From NCBI GenBank assembly GCA_022701365.1, contig JAKUHH010000108.1, forward strand, positions 867,821-931,820: 64,000 nt of DNA, given 5' to 3'. The position numbers and the translations under genes were made by a program. The notes below the pieces were generated by a model. That model searched no databases. It saw only the letters and a list, made by a program, of their open reading frames with translations, and had not been told where the DNA came from. Positions 1-10,941 of the stretch are shown here, in pieces. Every line of letters starts with the position of its first letter. Positions within the stretch are counted from its first letter, which is position 1. This DNA comes from Mycocentrospora acerina (lineage: Eukaryota; Ascomycota; Dothideomycetes; Pleosporales).

Positions 1-1280
1 TCTCTCCGACTAAAATGAAAAAGTAGTGCCTTTGATTGACATATGTATAGGCCATGGTGAAATTGATAGTATCTGATTTTCGTACCTCTAGGGTAGCATT
101 GACAATGGGAAATTTGTTGGAATGCTGTCACGTAATATAGCTGAGGGACAAACTACCGCACCAAATATGTGTCCCGCATTCTATTGATATTAAAATCAAT
201 TAATGATTCTAATTTATCTCTATTTGGTGCAGTTTAGCTTCATACTTTCTACTTTTGCTTGCAACACTGTAGCCAATATATCAAAGAAAACCTTAATGTC
301 CGATCTTCAGCAAAAATGGAAAGATGCGCAGTGCGTAAACATACTTGTAACTAAACACTTTCAGGCTAATTGTAAGTTGAATATAGTACTTGCATACCGA
401 AACTCATATAAAATTAGTTCTGCATGTGTCTAGGTGCAGATGGTGGGATACCGAAGTTATCGATAGGTTACTTTAGATTACAGGTCCAGAGCTGGTGGGA
501 TGCCGAAGGCAATCATGATTTCTTAGTCTTCGTCAACGCTAATGAGATGCCGGGATCACCAATTTGTAAGCGTAGCATCTTATAATTGTAACTAGGAGCA
601 TTCAGTATTCTATTCAAGTTCAGGTAATATATGGTCGCCTTCATATCTTATTGCATTCGCGCTCAGTTTACTGACTGGCCGGCCATTTCCGTCGTGATCT
701 CCTCGCAGCCCTCAAATCAACCCTATAGACAAGAGATATCTACTCCAAGAGGCAAGATCTCCGAGTTTAACTGATATTTTATAATATGCCTCCAAGCAGT
801 GAGATCCATGCAAACCCTGCATTCTCTGTGAATAACAATTCGAAACTTCAATCGGTTGATTAAAACTACTTCTTAAATAACATAGGTAAAGAAACACGAA
901 GAATACTCTTCTATGACTTTTTCGTATTCCAAAGCGATTATTAAATGTTAAATTGTAAAATTTAGCTGCGAGTAACAGCATTGGTTGTCCAAATTTTAGG
1001 TGCAGTATCTGCACGGTGTCTACGTGGTTTCTACATTCGGTTCTTCTCCGTTTTCAATATTAGCATTCATTTGATTAATAACGGAATTGGGTCGAAAATG
1101 ACCCATTGATTGATTCAGAGTTTCGGATCTTTCCGGGCAGTGCAACTATATTACGAGCTCTTTTCTCGATAGATTACTACCCAACACGTTTACCAATTCT
1201 TTTTTCACACTTTCAACGATCAACTAAAATTCAAGATCAGGCCCCGTAGACTTTTAGTATAATTTGACGAAGCACTCGTG
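1..1280. other. AT-rich intergenic, no gene seen
   Basis: No open frame here has a recognisable domain or plausible splice structure. The stretch is AT-rich. It holds degenerate copies of a short motif resembling GGTGGGATGCCG (near 441, 493 and 548, and a weaker one near 110), which recurs near 2571 and 4308. It may be decayed repeat DNA; that is inference from appearance only. Confidence 0.5.
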
Positions 1281-2126
1281 ATGTCAAATAAAGTAGATAA
1301 AAACCAAGATTCGAAGATAGTCGTTCATTGGTATGTTTGCAAATATTGGGTGAACCTATAAGTTTGAGCTAATAGTAAAGGCTGGAAAAATCACGGGCGC
1401 AACGAATCCTGTGGCTCTTGGAAGAACTCAGCGTTGAGTATGAGGTTAAACACTATCCACGAATTGACGGGCACTTCGCACCGCAGGAGCTTAAAAAGAT
1501 ACATCCCCTCGGCAAATCTCCAATTATTACAATCCAAGTATCGGATGAGGCACCACTCCCTTTAGCTGAATCGGGTGCTATCGTTGAGTTTCTGCTCAAA
1601 CATTTTGGCCCAAATTTCATACCTCAGGAGTACGACTCTGGAAAAGATGGAATAATTGGATCAGAGACGGAGGAGTGGCTGCGATACCGACATTTCATGC
1701 ATTACTCAGAAGGCAGTTTGATGAGCTTACTTGTCATTGCGCTAGTTGCTGCTGGTAAGTTTCCGATTATGCATTGTTAATATAATTCCCTCATAACTTC
1801 GATCAGACATTCCAGATCCGAAGATCGTGGAAGGAATCACTACTACGCTCCTAGCTCCTAATTTCAAAACACATTTCAACTTTCTTGAAAACCAACTAGC
1901 TACATCTCCTGGCAAGGGTGAATTCTTGTGTGGCCGTAACATCACCGGCGCTGACATTCTCATGGAATATCCCTTGCTTGCCGCTAAAGAGAAGGGAATT
2001 ATCTCGAATTCGACACATCCAAGAATTGTTGCATACTTGGATCGCTTGTGGCAAAGGGACGCTTACAAAAAAGCTGTCGCAAGGTCTGAAATGGAAACAG
2101 GTCAGAAGTTTGCAGCTCTTCCATAG
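1281..2126 (+). CDS. Glutathione S-transferase, GTT1-like
   Basis: Predicted 247-aa cytosolic or ER-associated glutathione S-transferase, conjugating glutathione to electrophiles. Three exons, 1281-1330, 1381-1754 and 1807-2126, join in frame through GT-AG introns of 50 and 52 nt. The N-terminal thioredoxin-like domain (about residues 12-100) carries VHWLEKSRAQRILWLLEEL, LKKIHPLGKSPI and LAESGAI, which match the pattern I know from yeast Gtt1. The C-terminal helical domain has CGRNITGADILM, the N-capping-box region typical of GSTs. The start at 1281 puts a short polar leader before the first strand, as in the family. It lies 569 bp upstream of an NmrA-like oxidoreductase on the same strand, so a shared detoxification role is possible but not shown. 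Family assignment is firm; the substrate is unknown. Confidence 0.9.
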
Positions 2127-2694
2127 TTTAGCGTGGCTAGATCTTTCGCTCCATGATTTGGGTGCAAATAAATTCATGACAAACATAAAATCTGATATTG
2201 ATGACTCCCTAATTAAATAGTGGATCACTATTCAGAAGATACTTTGATTCACTTGTGAGGTCAAGGAACACATCTAGAAGTATGTGAAGTCAAATATGAC
2301 ACATGAAGCTGGTGTATTCGCTGTATTAAATGACCGCATATTAATATATACGTCATCTAGTTGCTAGTGTTAAAAGCTAAACTTGATTTGTGAGTGGCAA
2401 GTGAATCATTTGGGTTAATTTGTGCGAACTTGTTCTTATGATACCGATCAACCAAGGAGGCTTAATCCTTAAAAAATTCTAGCATTTGATTACTTAACAC
2501 AGGGTTGTGCTCTGGGGACTGTAGCCGAATGGCCGTATGCAAGTCTTACTGAGTACAGCAAGTGGGATGCCGGTTAGTAAAGCATGTCAGCTTATCTTTA
2601 CTCCCACATCTACAATGGATATAATTATCGGCTCCATCAGTAACTTTTCCAGGAATAAAATATTCGTCAATTGACAATTTCTAAAGGCTCAAAA
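2127..2694. other. Intergenic between GST and NmrA-like gene
   Basis: AT-rich sequence with no coding potential seen. It holds one copy of the dispersed AGTGGGATGCCGG motif near 2570. It probably contains the GST 3' UTR and the promoter of the next gene; no clear promoter element was recognised. Confidence 0.4.
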
Positions 2695-3847
2695 ATGAAG
2701 GTCGCAATTCTTGGTGCAAGTGGAACAACAGGACGATCCATTGTAGATGGCCTTCTTTCCACAAAAGAGGTAAAATACGTATGTTACTCTCTCTCTTTGC
2801 ATATTGATATTTGAAGTCCAGATTGAGAATATAACATCCACTAAACGATTGCCTTCTTCAGGAAATCACTGCTTTAGTACGACCTTCTTCATTTGAGAAA
2901 CCTGATGTACTCGACCTCAAAGCGAAGGGAATCTTCATCAAATCATTTGATCTGGATGCACAAGAAAGCGAATTGAGCCAGCAACTGCAGGGTCAAGATG
3001 TTGTCATTGCCGCTATCAGTATTCCTGCGACGATGAGGCAGGTCTCTCTTGCAAATGCGGCTAAGGCGGCTAATATTAAGCGATTTGTGCCTTGCTTCTT
3101 TGCTCCAGTGGCAGCGCCAAAAGGTGTGGTCGACCTGAGAGATAAGGTGAGCTATCTGCATTTTTGCAATCGCAATCACTAGAGCACAATTTTCTTAGTA
3201 ACTTTTGCAGAAAGAAGACGTTCTCAACCATATCAAAAAATTACACCTCCCATACACGATCATTGATGTTGGCTGGTGGTTTCAGTTTACCCTGCCAAAG
3301 CTACCCTCCGGACGTATAGACCATGTCCATAGCGGCTTGAACATACGCATTCCAGGAGACGGCAATGTACTATCAGCATTCTCAGACAACCGGGACATCG
3401 GCAAATTTGTCGCTCGCACTATCGCCGATCCTCAAACTCTGGATCGCCAAGTCTTCCTTTATTCCGAAATGATCACCATGACTAAGATATATGACCTCCT
3501 TGAGAAGATGAGTGGTGAAAAGATCCCACGTGACTATGTAAGAGTCCCTTCTTAATAAAGATAAACCTATATCATAAAAGTCCTATTAACACGCTCATTC
3601 TTAGATTTCGGAAGATGAGCTTGTCGAAAATATAGCTCAATTTGGCGATTCGCGTGATCTAGGAGATGATGACTTCCTTCAGAAAGCTGTATACCAATAT
3701 TGGTACTCGTGGGGTATTCGTGGTGAAAATACTGTCGAATATGCCAAGTATCTGGGTTATATTGATGGAAACGGTCTTTACCCTGACATAAAAACAAAGT
3801 CGTTCAAGGACTACATTAGTGAGATTCTGTCTAGTTCCACTGCTTAA
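2695..3847 (+). CDS. NmrA/isoflavone-reductase-like NAD(P)-binding protein
   Basis: Predicted 312-aa atypical short-chain dehydrogenase of the NmrA/isoflavone reductase family; these are cytosolic NAD(P)H-dependent reductases or redox sensors. Four exons, 2695-2778, 2862-3146, 3211-3537 and 3605-3847, all join in phase 0. The protein opens with MKVAILGASGTTGRSIV, a Rossmann dinucleotide motif (GxxGxxG) at residues 7-13. It continues with ALVRPSS, the second strand and its basic residues, and DVVIAAIS. The VDVGWWFQFTLPKLP segment is typical of the fungal isoflavone-reductase-like subgroup. The first donor could be GTAAAA at 2770 or GTATGT at 2779; I chose the consensus GTATGT, and both keep the frame. 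The substrate cannot be deduced. Confidence 0.88.
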
Positions 3848-6061
3848 TGTATCTCAGAATTTTTTCTCAAAAGTACATACTTTAGGGAAAACAGAAAAGT
3901 AGGATGACCCGACTTATCAAGCTCGGCACTCATCAGACCCAACGAACTATTGTTGATCATATTAGGAGGTGATTCAGGATATGAAAGCATCAAAATCAAT
4001 GTCTGTAAGGCCCGCGCCCGGTTGACAGGTTCAATACCTTCTTTTTAGCATCAGGTAGTTTATTGAGTAAATGATACATGTCATATCTTAGATCATTTAT
4101 TTGTATTGTCTTCGCTGTTTCATAGATCTGTCAAGTCCTGTAATGTTGCCTGGCCCATAACTTGCTCAGTAAAATTGGTTAAAGTTTGCAAGCTTTCTAG
4201 GTGTCTTTGGTATCAATTCTCTTGAACTTTAACTACTATAGTACATGACTCCTGAGGTATATTTTATTCTATCGAATTTTATGGTAAAGTATGACCATGC
4301 TAACATTTGGTGGAATGCCGTCATAATTCATTTGCTGGTGGTGTATTAGGTCTGCAACGACCATTTAGTCCCTCTAAATAGTAATTCTACAGCCACACGG
4401 TACAATCGTAGTACTCCTGTTCCCTGTATGGTAGGATCTTCAGCAAGATTGTTAAAGTGGACAGCGCGTGTAGCGTGCGGAAATGTGAAGGTGATATCAT
4501 TTGACCAGATTTTTTTGCTGTGTGAAATATAGCGCACTTTGATCTCTATTATTTTCAACATCTTGATGCCTGCATTATTAAAATCTATTGGCTGCATCAG
4601 CAATACGGGTATCCTTATTATACATTTGACCAATCTGTCGGACAGTGTTGAGATTCCTCTCAACAAATTAACTGAATCTAAATTTCGGAGATAAGCAAAT
4701 GAGACATAGATTCTGATAGCGGCTATTCGCTTGCGTGCCGGAACTAATCAGAATGTTGCGTCGTAAAGTCGGACATGAGTTGGAGAGCCGGTGATGAGAA
4801 TAGCTCAGCTGCTCTCAGGTCAAACTTCAACATTGTGCTCTGATTCTTAACATCTCAAATCACTTTACACAAATTTGATTAACACGATATCTTTAAAGCC
4901 GTTTAGTGTTCTTTATTCCTGTGAGTGAATGTCGGCTGACTGAGCATAGTCTCATTTATACACGATCGACTAGACATCAAATCTATTAGGAGAAGAAAGA
5001 AATTACCCCGATTGAAACGACCGGTCGAAAAATACCATGCCAGCGATAACGCGCTCGCTCGAAATCATGGTTCTCCAAGCACATCGAGCTAAAGGCGTGC
5101 GCTATCCAACGATCGCTCAGAAGGAGTGTTTCAAGACTTGGTATTCTTATGCCCTACGACAAGGAGAACTTGGGAAGAATAGCTCGAAGTCGATCAAAGA
5201 GCACGGAAATTATTTACAAGTGGCGAGAGACTCAGTACCAGGAGGCCGTACTTACTTGTGAAGTACCAAGGTAAGCACGTTACGATGCGATGATTCGTGG
5301 TTAAATGATCACTGATTCATATCGTAACTGTAGTTGTCATCTTCATTTTTGTTGAACTGGAGTTGAGACAGAGTATAAGAAATTCAGTGACTTGGTCGCC
5401 TATGTCACTACAAGATGTGCATAACAACACTACCTTTTGTATGTTTTCAATCCTGTGTTCGTGATATTCCCTAAGCCTACCTATTCGCAAGTGAGATACA
5501 TCTATAGATCGAACGAGTTCTATCGTGAGTAAATCAAGATTAACCACGGTAACTGTTTGTTCTCCTAGCAGTTTTGCACTCTAGAAAGGGGGTTTCGAAA
5601 GCACATCAGCATGGATGTCGGATTTGTAGAAAGTGTAGATATCATACTAAGTAACACACAATTGAAACGAATATGGTAGAGTTAAAAGAGTAAGATGCCT
5701 GACAGGAAATTAGCTAATTCGTATTTAGCTAGGGTTGTCCTGTGTACAGAAGAAACGATCTAGCAATGCGACTCTCGGCGCATCATCGCAAGCTCCTTTG
5801 TACGCTTTACTTCCATCCTAGGCTCTTTTCGAGACTCTAGTATTCTTGCTGGTTAGTATGTCGTCTCCATTGGCCCGAAGCACGTCATACTTATGAGGAT
5901 GCAAAGCGGGGTACTTAACAACGTACATTACAAATCTTTGGAAACTGTCACGCTTGAATCTTTGTACTAAGGTATCACGACTATTTCAATTGAGAATTTC
6001 ATTGGTCTCCATTCTTTCTCTCTCATCTTTTTCAATAAACTACTATCGTCAATATCATAAC
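3848..6061. other. AT-rich intergenic, 2.2 kb, no convincing gene
   Basis: No supported gene. A 74-codon open frame at 5037-5261 (+) starts MPAITRSLEIMV and lies in a locally less AT-rich patch, but it matches no domain I know and has no clear continuation. A TGGTGGAATGCCG copy of the dispersed motif lies near 4308. The stretch looks like decayed repeat sequence, but no terminal repeats or transposase domain are visible. Confidence 0.4.
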
Positions 6062-6757
6062 ATGGCCGCCTCATTACGCTCCATCCTCGGTGAAACTGCC
6101 AGCACGGCCTCGACTTCGGATTCTGCCCTCATAATAATTGACGCGCAGAATGAGTACGCTTCTGGTGCCCTCAAAGTGACGAATGCTGCGGCTAGTGGAA
6201 AGGTTATCGCCGACCTTTTGGGGAAGTACAGAGCTGCGGGAGGAAAAGTCATACACGTTTTACACAAAGCCCCTGAAGGTATGGATGTATTTCGCGTTTC
6301 CCTTTGCTTCTCCATATTTTAAAAGAACTTGCTTAACTTCGCGCATTAGGAGCTCCAATATTCACTCCTGGAACTGAATTGGCGGACGAATTCAAAGAAC
6401 TAAAGGCAAAGGTAAATCTTACTGCCCTTCCACATTCGATCGGAGACTTACAATGCTCAGGATGGCGAGGAGACTATCTGGAAGCAGTTTCCTGGCTCTT
6501 TCGAGCAGACACCACTGCACTCGACACTGGAGTCATGGGGTATCAAAAAAGTTGTTCTGACGGGCTATATGGCGCATGTCTGTGTGTCAACCACTGCACG
6601 GGAGGCATATCAGAAGGGATATGAAGTTATCCTGGTGGAGGATGGTATTGGTGATCGCGATATTCCGGGTGTTAAGGGAGATGAGCTTGCAAGGGTTGCG
6701 TTGGCAGAGCTGGCAGATGGGTTTGGAACAGTGATCAAGAGCGTGGAAGTAAATTGA
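6062..6757 (+). CDS. Isochorismatase-family cysteine hydrolase
   Basis: Predicted 191-aa isochorismatase-like hydrolase, an alpha/beta cysteine hydrolase fold acting on isochorismate-like or amide substrates. Exons 6062-6278, 6350-6411 and 6461-6757 join in frame (introns of 71 and 49 nt). Seen in the protein: [10 protein letters not shown] with the catalytic-type Asp of the first strand, a [15 protein letters not shown] segment, and [18 protein letters not shown], whose Cys is the expected nucleophile preceded by the cis-peptide region. [17 protein letters not shown] follows, as in this family. The start at 6062 sits just before the conserved core; an in-frame upstream ATG at 5954 would add 36 residues with no family similarity. 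Fungal members are often detoxification or secondary-metabolism accessories; the actual substrate is unknown. Confidence 0.88.
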
Positions 6758-6930
6758 TTGAGGCATTAAAGTAATAGTGATGTAAATTTTAATTTTTATG
6801 TCTTGATAAATTGACAAATTTGTTGACTATCGTACAAACTTGCCGTAGCAACTCCTCATACATGCTAGATAAAGAAACTTCTTATACTCGACGGTCGCTA
6901 GAAACATGGTGACTATTTTGTTTACTTCAG

Positions 6931-8019
6931 TCATCGAGCACCGTCTTTACGAACAATCCAACTCGAAATGGCCCATAACCCCTTCACAACCCCTTCTTCC
7001 CCGTCGTGTCCTCTCAAACTCATCCTGTTCTTCTCCAGATGATACCGTCTAAGCTCTTCATATAAAACAACCAAAACGTCTTTGAACTGGTTTGTCGGTT
7101 TTCCTCCCCAACGATTCCCCCCGATCTTTGAACAACACCGATCAAGAACAAGGTTCATGACCTCATGTCGTCGGACGGGCCACTGAGTAGATTGTGGTTC
7201 GTGTGCAATGCTTTGCGATACGAGCATAGTGTAAAGATGCAGCAATGGAAAGAATCGCTCGTTTTCTTGCTTGGCCGCCTCCATGAGAAAGTCCCAACTT
7301 ATGGTTTCCTCAGCAAGGCCAAGACATGCGTTTGCTTTCCAGAAAAGGCGATTTGTTCGTGGAACAGTTGTCAACCATTTGGGTAGCAAACTTGATGCTG
7401 CGGACATCAAACGTGCTAGACGAACAAGAGGAACAGCCAATCCTTGCGCGCTGTTAGGTCGTCCAAGAGAGTCCCATGATGCCGCAACAAGATTGTAACA
7501 ATCTGTGAGGGCGTCTTGCTGTCTATTTTGCGCTCCACTCCTACCTGCACTTTGGACGAGCGCAGGAATAATTGCTAGATCCAGAATTTCTGCGACCGAA
7601 AACTTGCCGTCTGGCTTCCGCTGCCAAAGCACACGTATGCCATCCCAAACCTTGCTCATAAAAGCATGGAGTCGTTCGGGCGGTTGATCACATAGTGCTT
7701 TCCATATTGACGGCGCATCAAAAGCAGCTTTGGAGCTCTTCCTCTCGAAAATGACATATCTGCAATTGGGACAACTGCTGGTATTCCCACGGCCATTACG
7801 TAACCATTTCCTGATGCAGTCGTGACCGAATATGTGCTTGCAAGGTAGTGATACAGGCTGATGTGTAGCGCTGAAAGGCTCTGTGCATACAATGCAGGTG
7901 TCGACGGGGTGGAGCTGTGTATCGATGAAGTTGTCCATGGCAGCTTGGTTAAAGCATGCAGTTGATATGGACGCGTCGGTATGAGCAAAGAAGACCAACT
8001 GTTCTTCAAGGCGGTCCAT
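6931..8019 (-). CDS. RING-finger protein, putative E3 ligase
   Basis: Single-exon gene for a 362-aa protein. The RING-like domain lies near the N-terminus (residues 42-86): C42-x2-C45, then C60-x-H62, an FGHDCIRKWL segment, and a final CPNC pair. RING domains bind two zinc ions and recruit E2 enzymes for ubiquitination. Oddity: the usual Cys/His three residues after H62 is Gly65; H66, one position later, or no ligand at all, would have to complete the site. Many fungal proteins carry this CxHxFGxxC variant. The remaining 270 residues are helical with no domain I recognise. The start at 8019 gives a short leader before the RING; an overlapping frame beginning at 8045 is out of phase. Targets are unknown. 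Confidence 0.75.
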   Translation of the reverse strand: MDRLEEQLVFFAHTDASISTACFNQAAMDNFIDTQLHPVDTCIVCTEPFSATHQPVSLPCKHIFGHDCIRKWLRNGRGNTSSCPNCRYVIFERKSSKAAFDAPSIWKALCDQPPERLHAFMSKVWDGIRVLWQRKPDGKFSVAEILDLAIIPALVQSAGRSGAQNRQQDALTDCYNLVAASWDSLGRPNSAQGLAVPLVRLARLMSAASSLLPKWLTTVPRTNRLFWKANACLGLAEETISWDFLMEAAKQENERFFPLLHLYTMLVSQSIAHEPQSTQWPVRRHEVMNLVLDRCCSKIGGNRWGGKPTNQFKDVLVVLYEELRRYHLEKNRMSLRGHDGEEGVVKGLWAISSWIVRKDGAR

Positions 8020-9318
8020 ATCTGAAGGGCAGGTGAAGATAACAATGTGAATAGCCTTTTGCGTTGGGGGTTGAAAATGTGAAAAGATAAAGCGTGGATG
8101 GGGTTTGTCTTCTAAGCAACTCGGTTACTGAAGAGCTGAGTGCTCCTCTTCAAATACTAAAGCCACTCCTACCTGGCATGACATGGCAATGCTATGACGA
8201 CGGGTAGGGGTCATGTTCTGGGGCTACGGCTTGCTCCGAATTCATCTTCGGATTTGCTAAGACCAAATTTGCTGCCAGTTTGCTATCGTTGTCATCACAT
8301 GGTTGCAGTGGCCGTGACGCTCAGGATCTTTGCAGCGCACACCAAAACTAGTCAAACTGTGCAGCGCATATCTCGGGGCGAACACATCAGTCACCATTCG
8401 AAACAGTGCCCACAAAAAACCCTGGAGATTACTCCACCTGCACGTGATGACACTTCATTCTCGAGTGTTGTCAATACCGGAGGAAGCTCTACGGAGTCTC
8501 TGCTCGTACGTATGGACACTGGCGGTGTGGAATCATGGAACATGGGACGGCAGCATCTAGAAGGCGTCGCTTCGCATTTTTCGGGATAGTCAGGGAGCTT
8601 TGCTACGTGTTCGAGAAAGACTGGAGCACTCTCTTGACGGTCGAGATGTGATGTCTTTGGAGATCGCGGAAAATGAAGGCTGCCAATGAGTGATGTGTCA
8701 TTATTTGCACTAACTTGTAGTGGGCTTAGCCGTGACGCTTGACCCACTTTCAAATCCCACCAACCTTAAGAATACACAACGGCAGCCTTTGCATCGTCAC
8801 CGTCTGTTTGTAACTTGACTAGTGTTTCAACGGATTAAGATACCTTAACTCGTTATGTTACACAGAAGTTCGCCTACAAGATACACTGCCTACCGACTTC
8901 ATCTAGCGAGGTCGCTGACTACTTCAGACTGAAGACAAATCTATCATACCAAGATTTGTATAAGCTCACAGCGCCAATCCCCCTACCACTTCTTGCAAGC
9001 CGCTTCAATCATCTCGCTCAGCGAAATTAGTAAAGTTTGGGATTTGATTTTATGTGATGCGAAGATTTCTTCACACTATTACCATCCAAGCTCATTTGAA
9101 TATCGTTCTTGAAGTCTCCTCATTACTCTGAATGTTTGGTTCCAAAGTGTCCTTCATTACGATGGCAGATTTATGTGCATCCAGCGATTCCAGTATTTAC
9201 ATTGTAGATTTGATGTTGTTACATCCAATTCCTGTGTATAGTATTTGTTTACTGTCATTTCCTTCAGAACTGTGTGTTTGAAGCCGACTGTCAAGCTGTC
9301 TGGGTTCAGTTTCTGCCC
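8020..9318. other. Intergenic, 1.3 kb
   Basis: The upstream region of the RING gene and the 3' side of the MFS gene. Open frames of 70-130 codons overlap one another on both strands at 8190-8760, but none has a domain, codon bias or splice structure that supports a gene. Confidence 0.4.
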
Positions 9319-10941
9319 CTACGCTTTCCATCTCCAACCAGGGTGTTTCCACTCAAGATCTTGAATCTCCTTCTGCGTCAGCCCAGCAAGCTCCTCGTGC
9401 GATCCCGCCTCTCGCTCCTCGCGCTTCTTATTGTCGTACTTCATCCATACGCCAGCTCCAATTGCGATGCCAGTCCAGCTGATAGCACAGGCTAAGTTGA
9501 TACTATTTCCGATAACATATTTCGGTCCATCGTGTGGCAAATATACCCACGTACTGATAAGTCCGCCAAGGTAACCGAGAATCGCGTTGGTTCCAATAGC
9601 AATGCTTCGAGCTGAGTCCGAAAGCACATTTGCGCTGACTTGCGCGTTTGTCATTGCACCAAGAGAATACGCAGAACTTGCTGTCAGAAATATAGCGGCA
9701 TATCGAACGTTTGCATTGATCGTTGCTACAAGCATGGCGTAGCCAATCGCAACTAATGGCCCCGTTGCGGCGATTAACCACTGTCGAGAGTTCAGACGCC
9801 AACTAGCAGTAGTTATGATGACTGTACAGGCAGCACCAAAGATGTATGGCGGTACAGTGAGGAGCTGCTGCTGCACGGTTGTTCGGCCAGGATATATGGT
9901 TCGAATGATGGTAGGCAAGAAGAACGAGATTCCGAGGACAACGATGTTGTCTAAAAGGAAAACCAGACCAGTCGAAAGGGTGATAGGATTACTAAAGCCG
10001 CGCTTTAGTTTTGCCATATCAATCTTATCAAGTAGTACAGTTTGATTGAGGCGTTCAGCCTTGACACGACCACTCGCGAGTTCCTTCTCTTCTTCTGTAA
10101 GCCAACGGGCGGTGTCGGGACGATCAGTAAGAGTGAAGAATGAGATAACGGCGAGTGCCATAGTCATCGTGCCCTCAATAGCAAAGATCCTATACAGTAT
10201 TAGTTTGTTACGTTCTGCGGGAGATGCTGTGTTTCATACATTCGCCATCTGTGTAGCGATCCAAAGTTGTTCAATTTCAAAATTCCGGACACCAACAAAC
10301 CTCCGAATGCGCCGGATAGCGGTGCCATAGTCATCCACAATCCAAGACGGAATGTGAGCTCACTTCTCTTATACCATCGTGACAAATAATATGCGCAGCC
10401 AGGCATCACACCAGCCTCAAAGATGCCCAGCACAAAGCGCACAGCGCAGATTTGGGCTTGATTCTTTACGAAAGCCGTCGCAACTGTCGTCGCTCCAAAT
10501 CCAAGTGTTGTTAATGGCAGAAACCAGCCAGGGCCTGGAAAAAATTAGCACTAGAGAGGCGATTTGCCAGTGATGCCATACCCATCACCTTACAACATAG
10601 AGTTGCAGGGATCTCAAAAATAATGTAAGAGATGCAAAAGATAGATAGAACGGTGTTGTAGTCGTAGCCGACGAGGCCGAGATCTTTTTCAATTCCAGCA
10701 AGACGAGCGTTTCCTTGATTGTCAGTCAGTTCTTCACTCGTTAGTGTTCTGTGATAAACTTACCTATATTTGATCGGTCGATGAAGCAGAACAGGTACAA
10801 CAACGTCACAGTAGGAACCACAAAAAAATCTATTTTGTTGCGTACTTTTCTCTCTGCTCTGCGAGTTGCATCGCTGATGTCCACAAAATTGTGCGACAAA
10901 TCAACTTTCTCCACATACTCGCTAGAATCTTTGCCGTCCAT
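9319..10941 (-). CDS. MFS permease, Dal5/TNA1 (anion:cation symporter) type
   Basis: Predicted 491-aa plasma-membrane transporter of the major facilitator superfamily, allantoate/nicotinate permease (ACS) family. Four exons in transcript order: 10941-10764, 10713-10582, 10534-10240 and 10189-9319. Joining restores VTLLYLFCFIDRSNIGNARL (TM1 with the family-typical DRSNIGNARLAG loop), CISYIIFEIPATLCCK, GPGWFLPLTTLGFGA, RFVLGIFEAGVMPGCAYYL and WRMIFAIEG. About twelve hydrophobic segments follow, with a central loop holding DRPDTARWLTEEEK. The second donor (GTATGG) was chosen because it alone restores the GPGWFLP motif. An upstream in-frame ATG at 11160 would add 73 residues with no family character, so the start is set at 10941. 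Substrates of this family are small organic anions or vitamins; which one is unknown. Confidence 0.88.

Noticed and set aside
8194..8753. Overlapping 131- and 120-codon frames upstream of the RING gene
   Set aside because: They lie on opposite strands over the same DNA, lack domains and show no splice extension.
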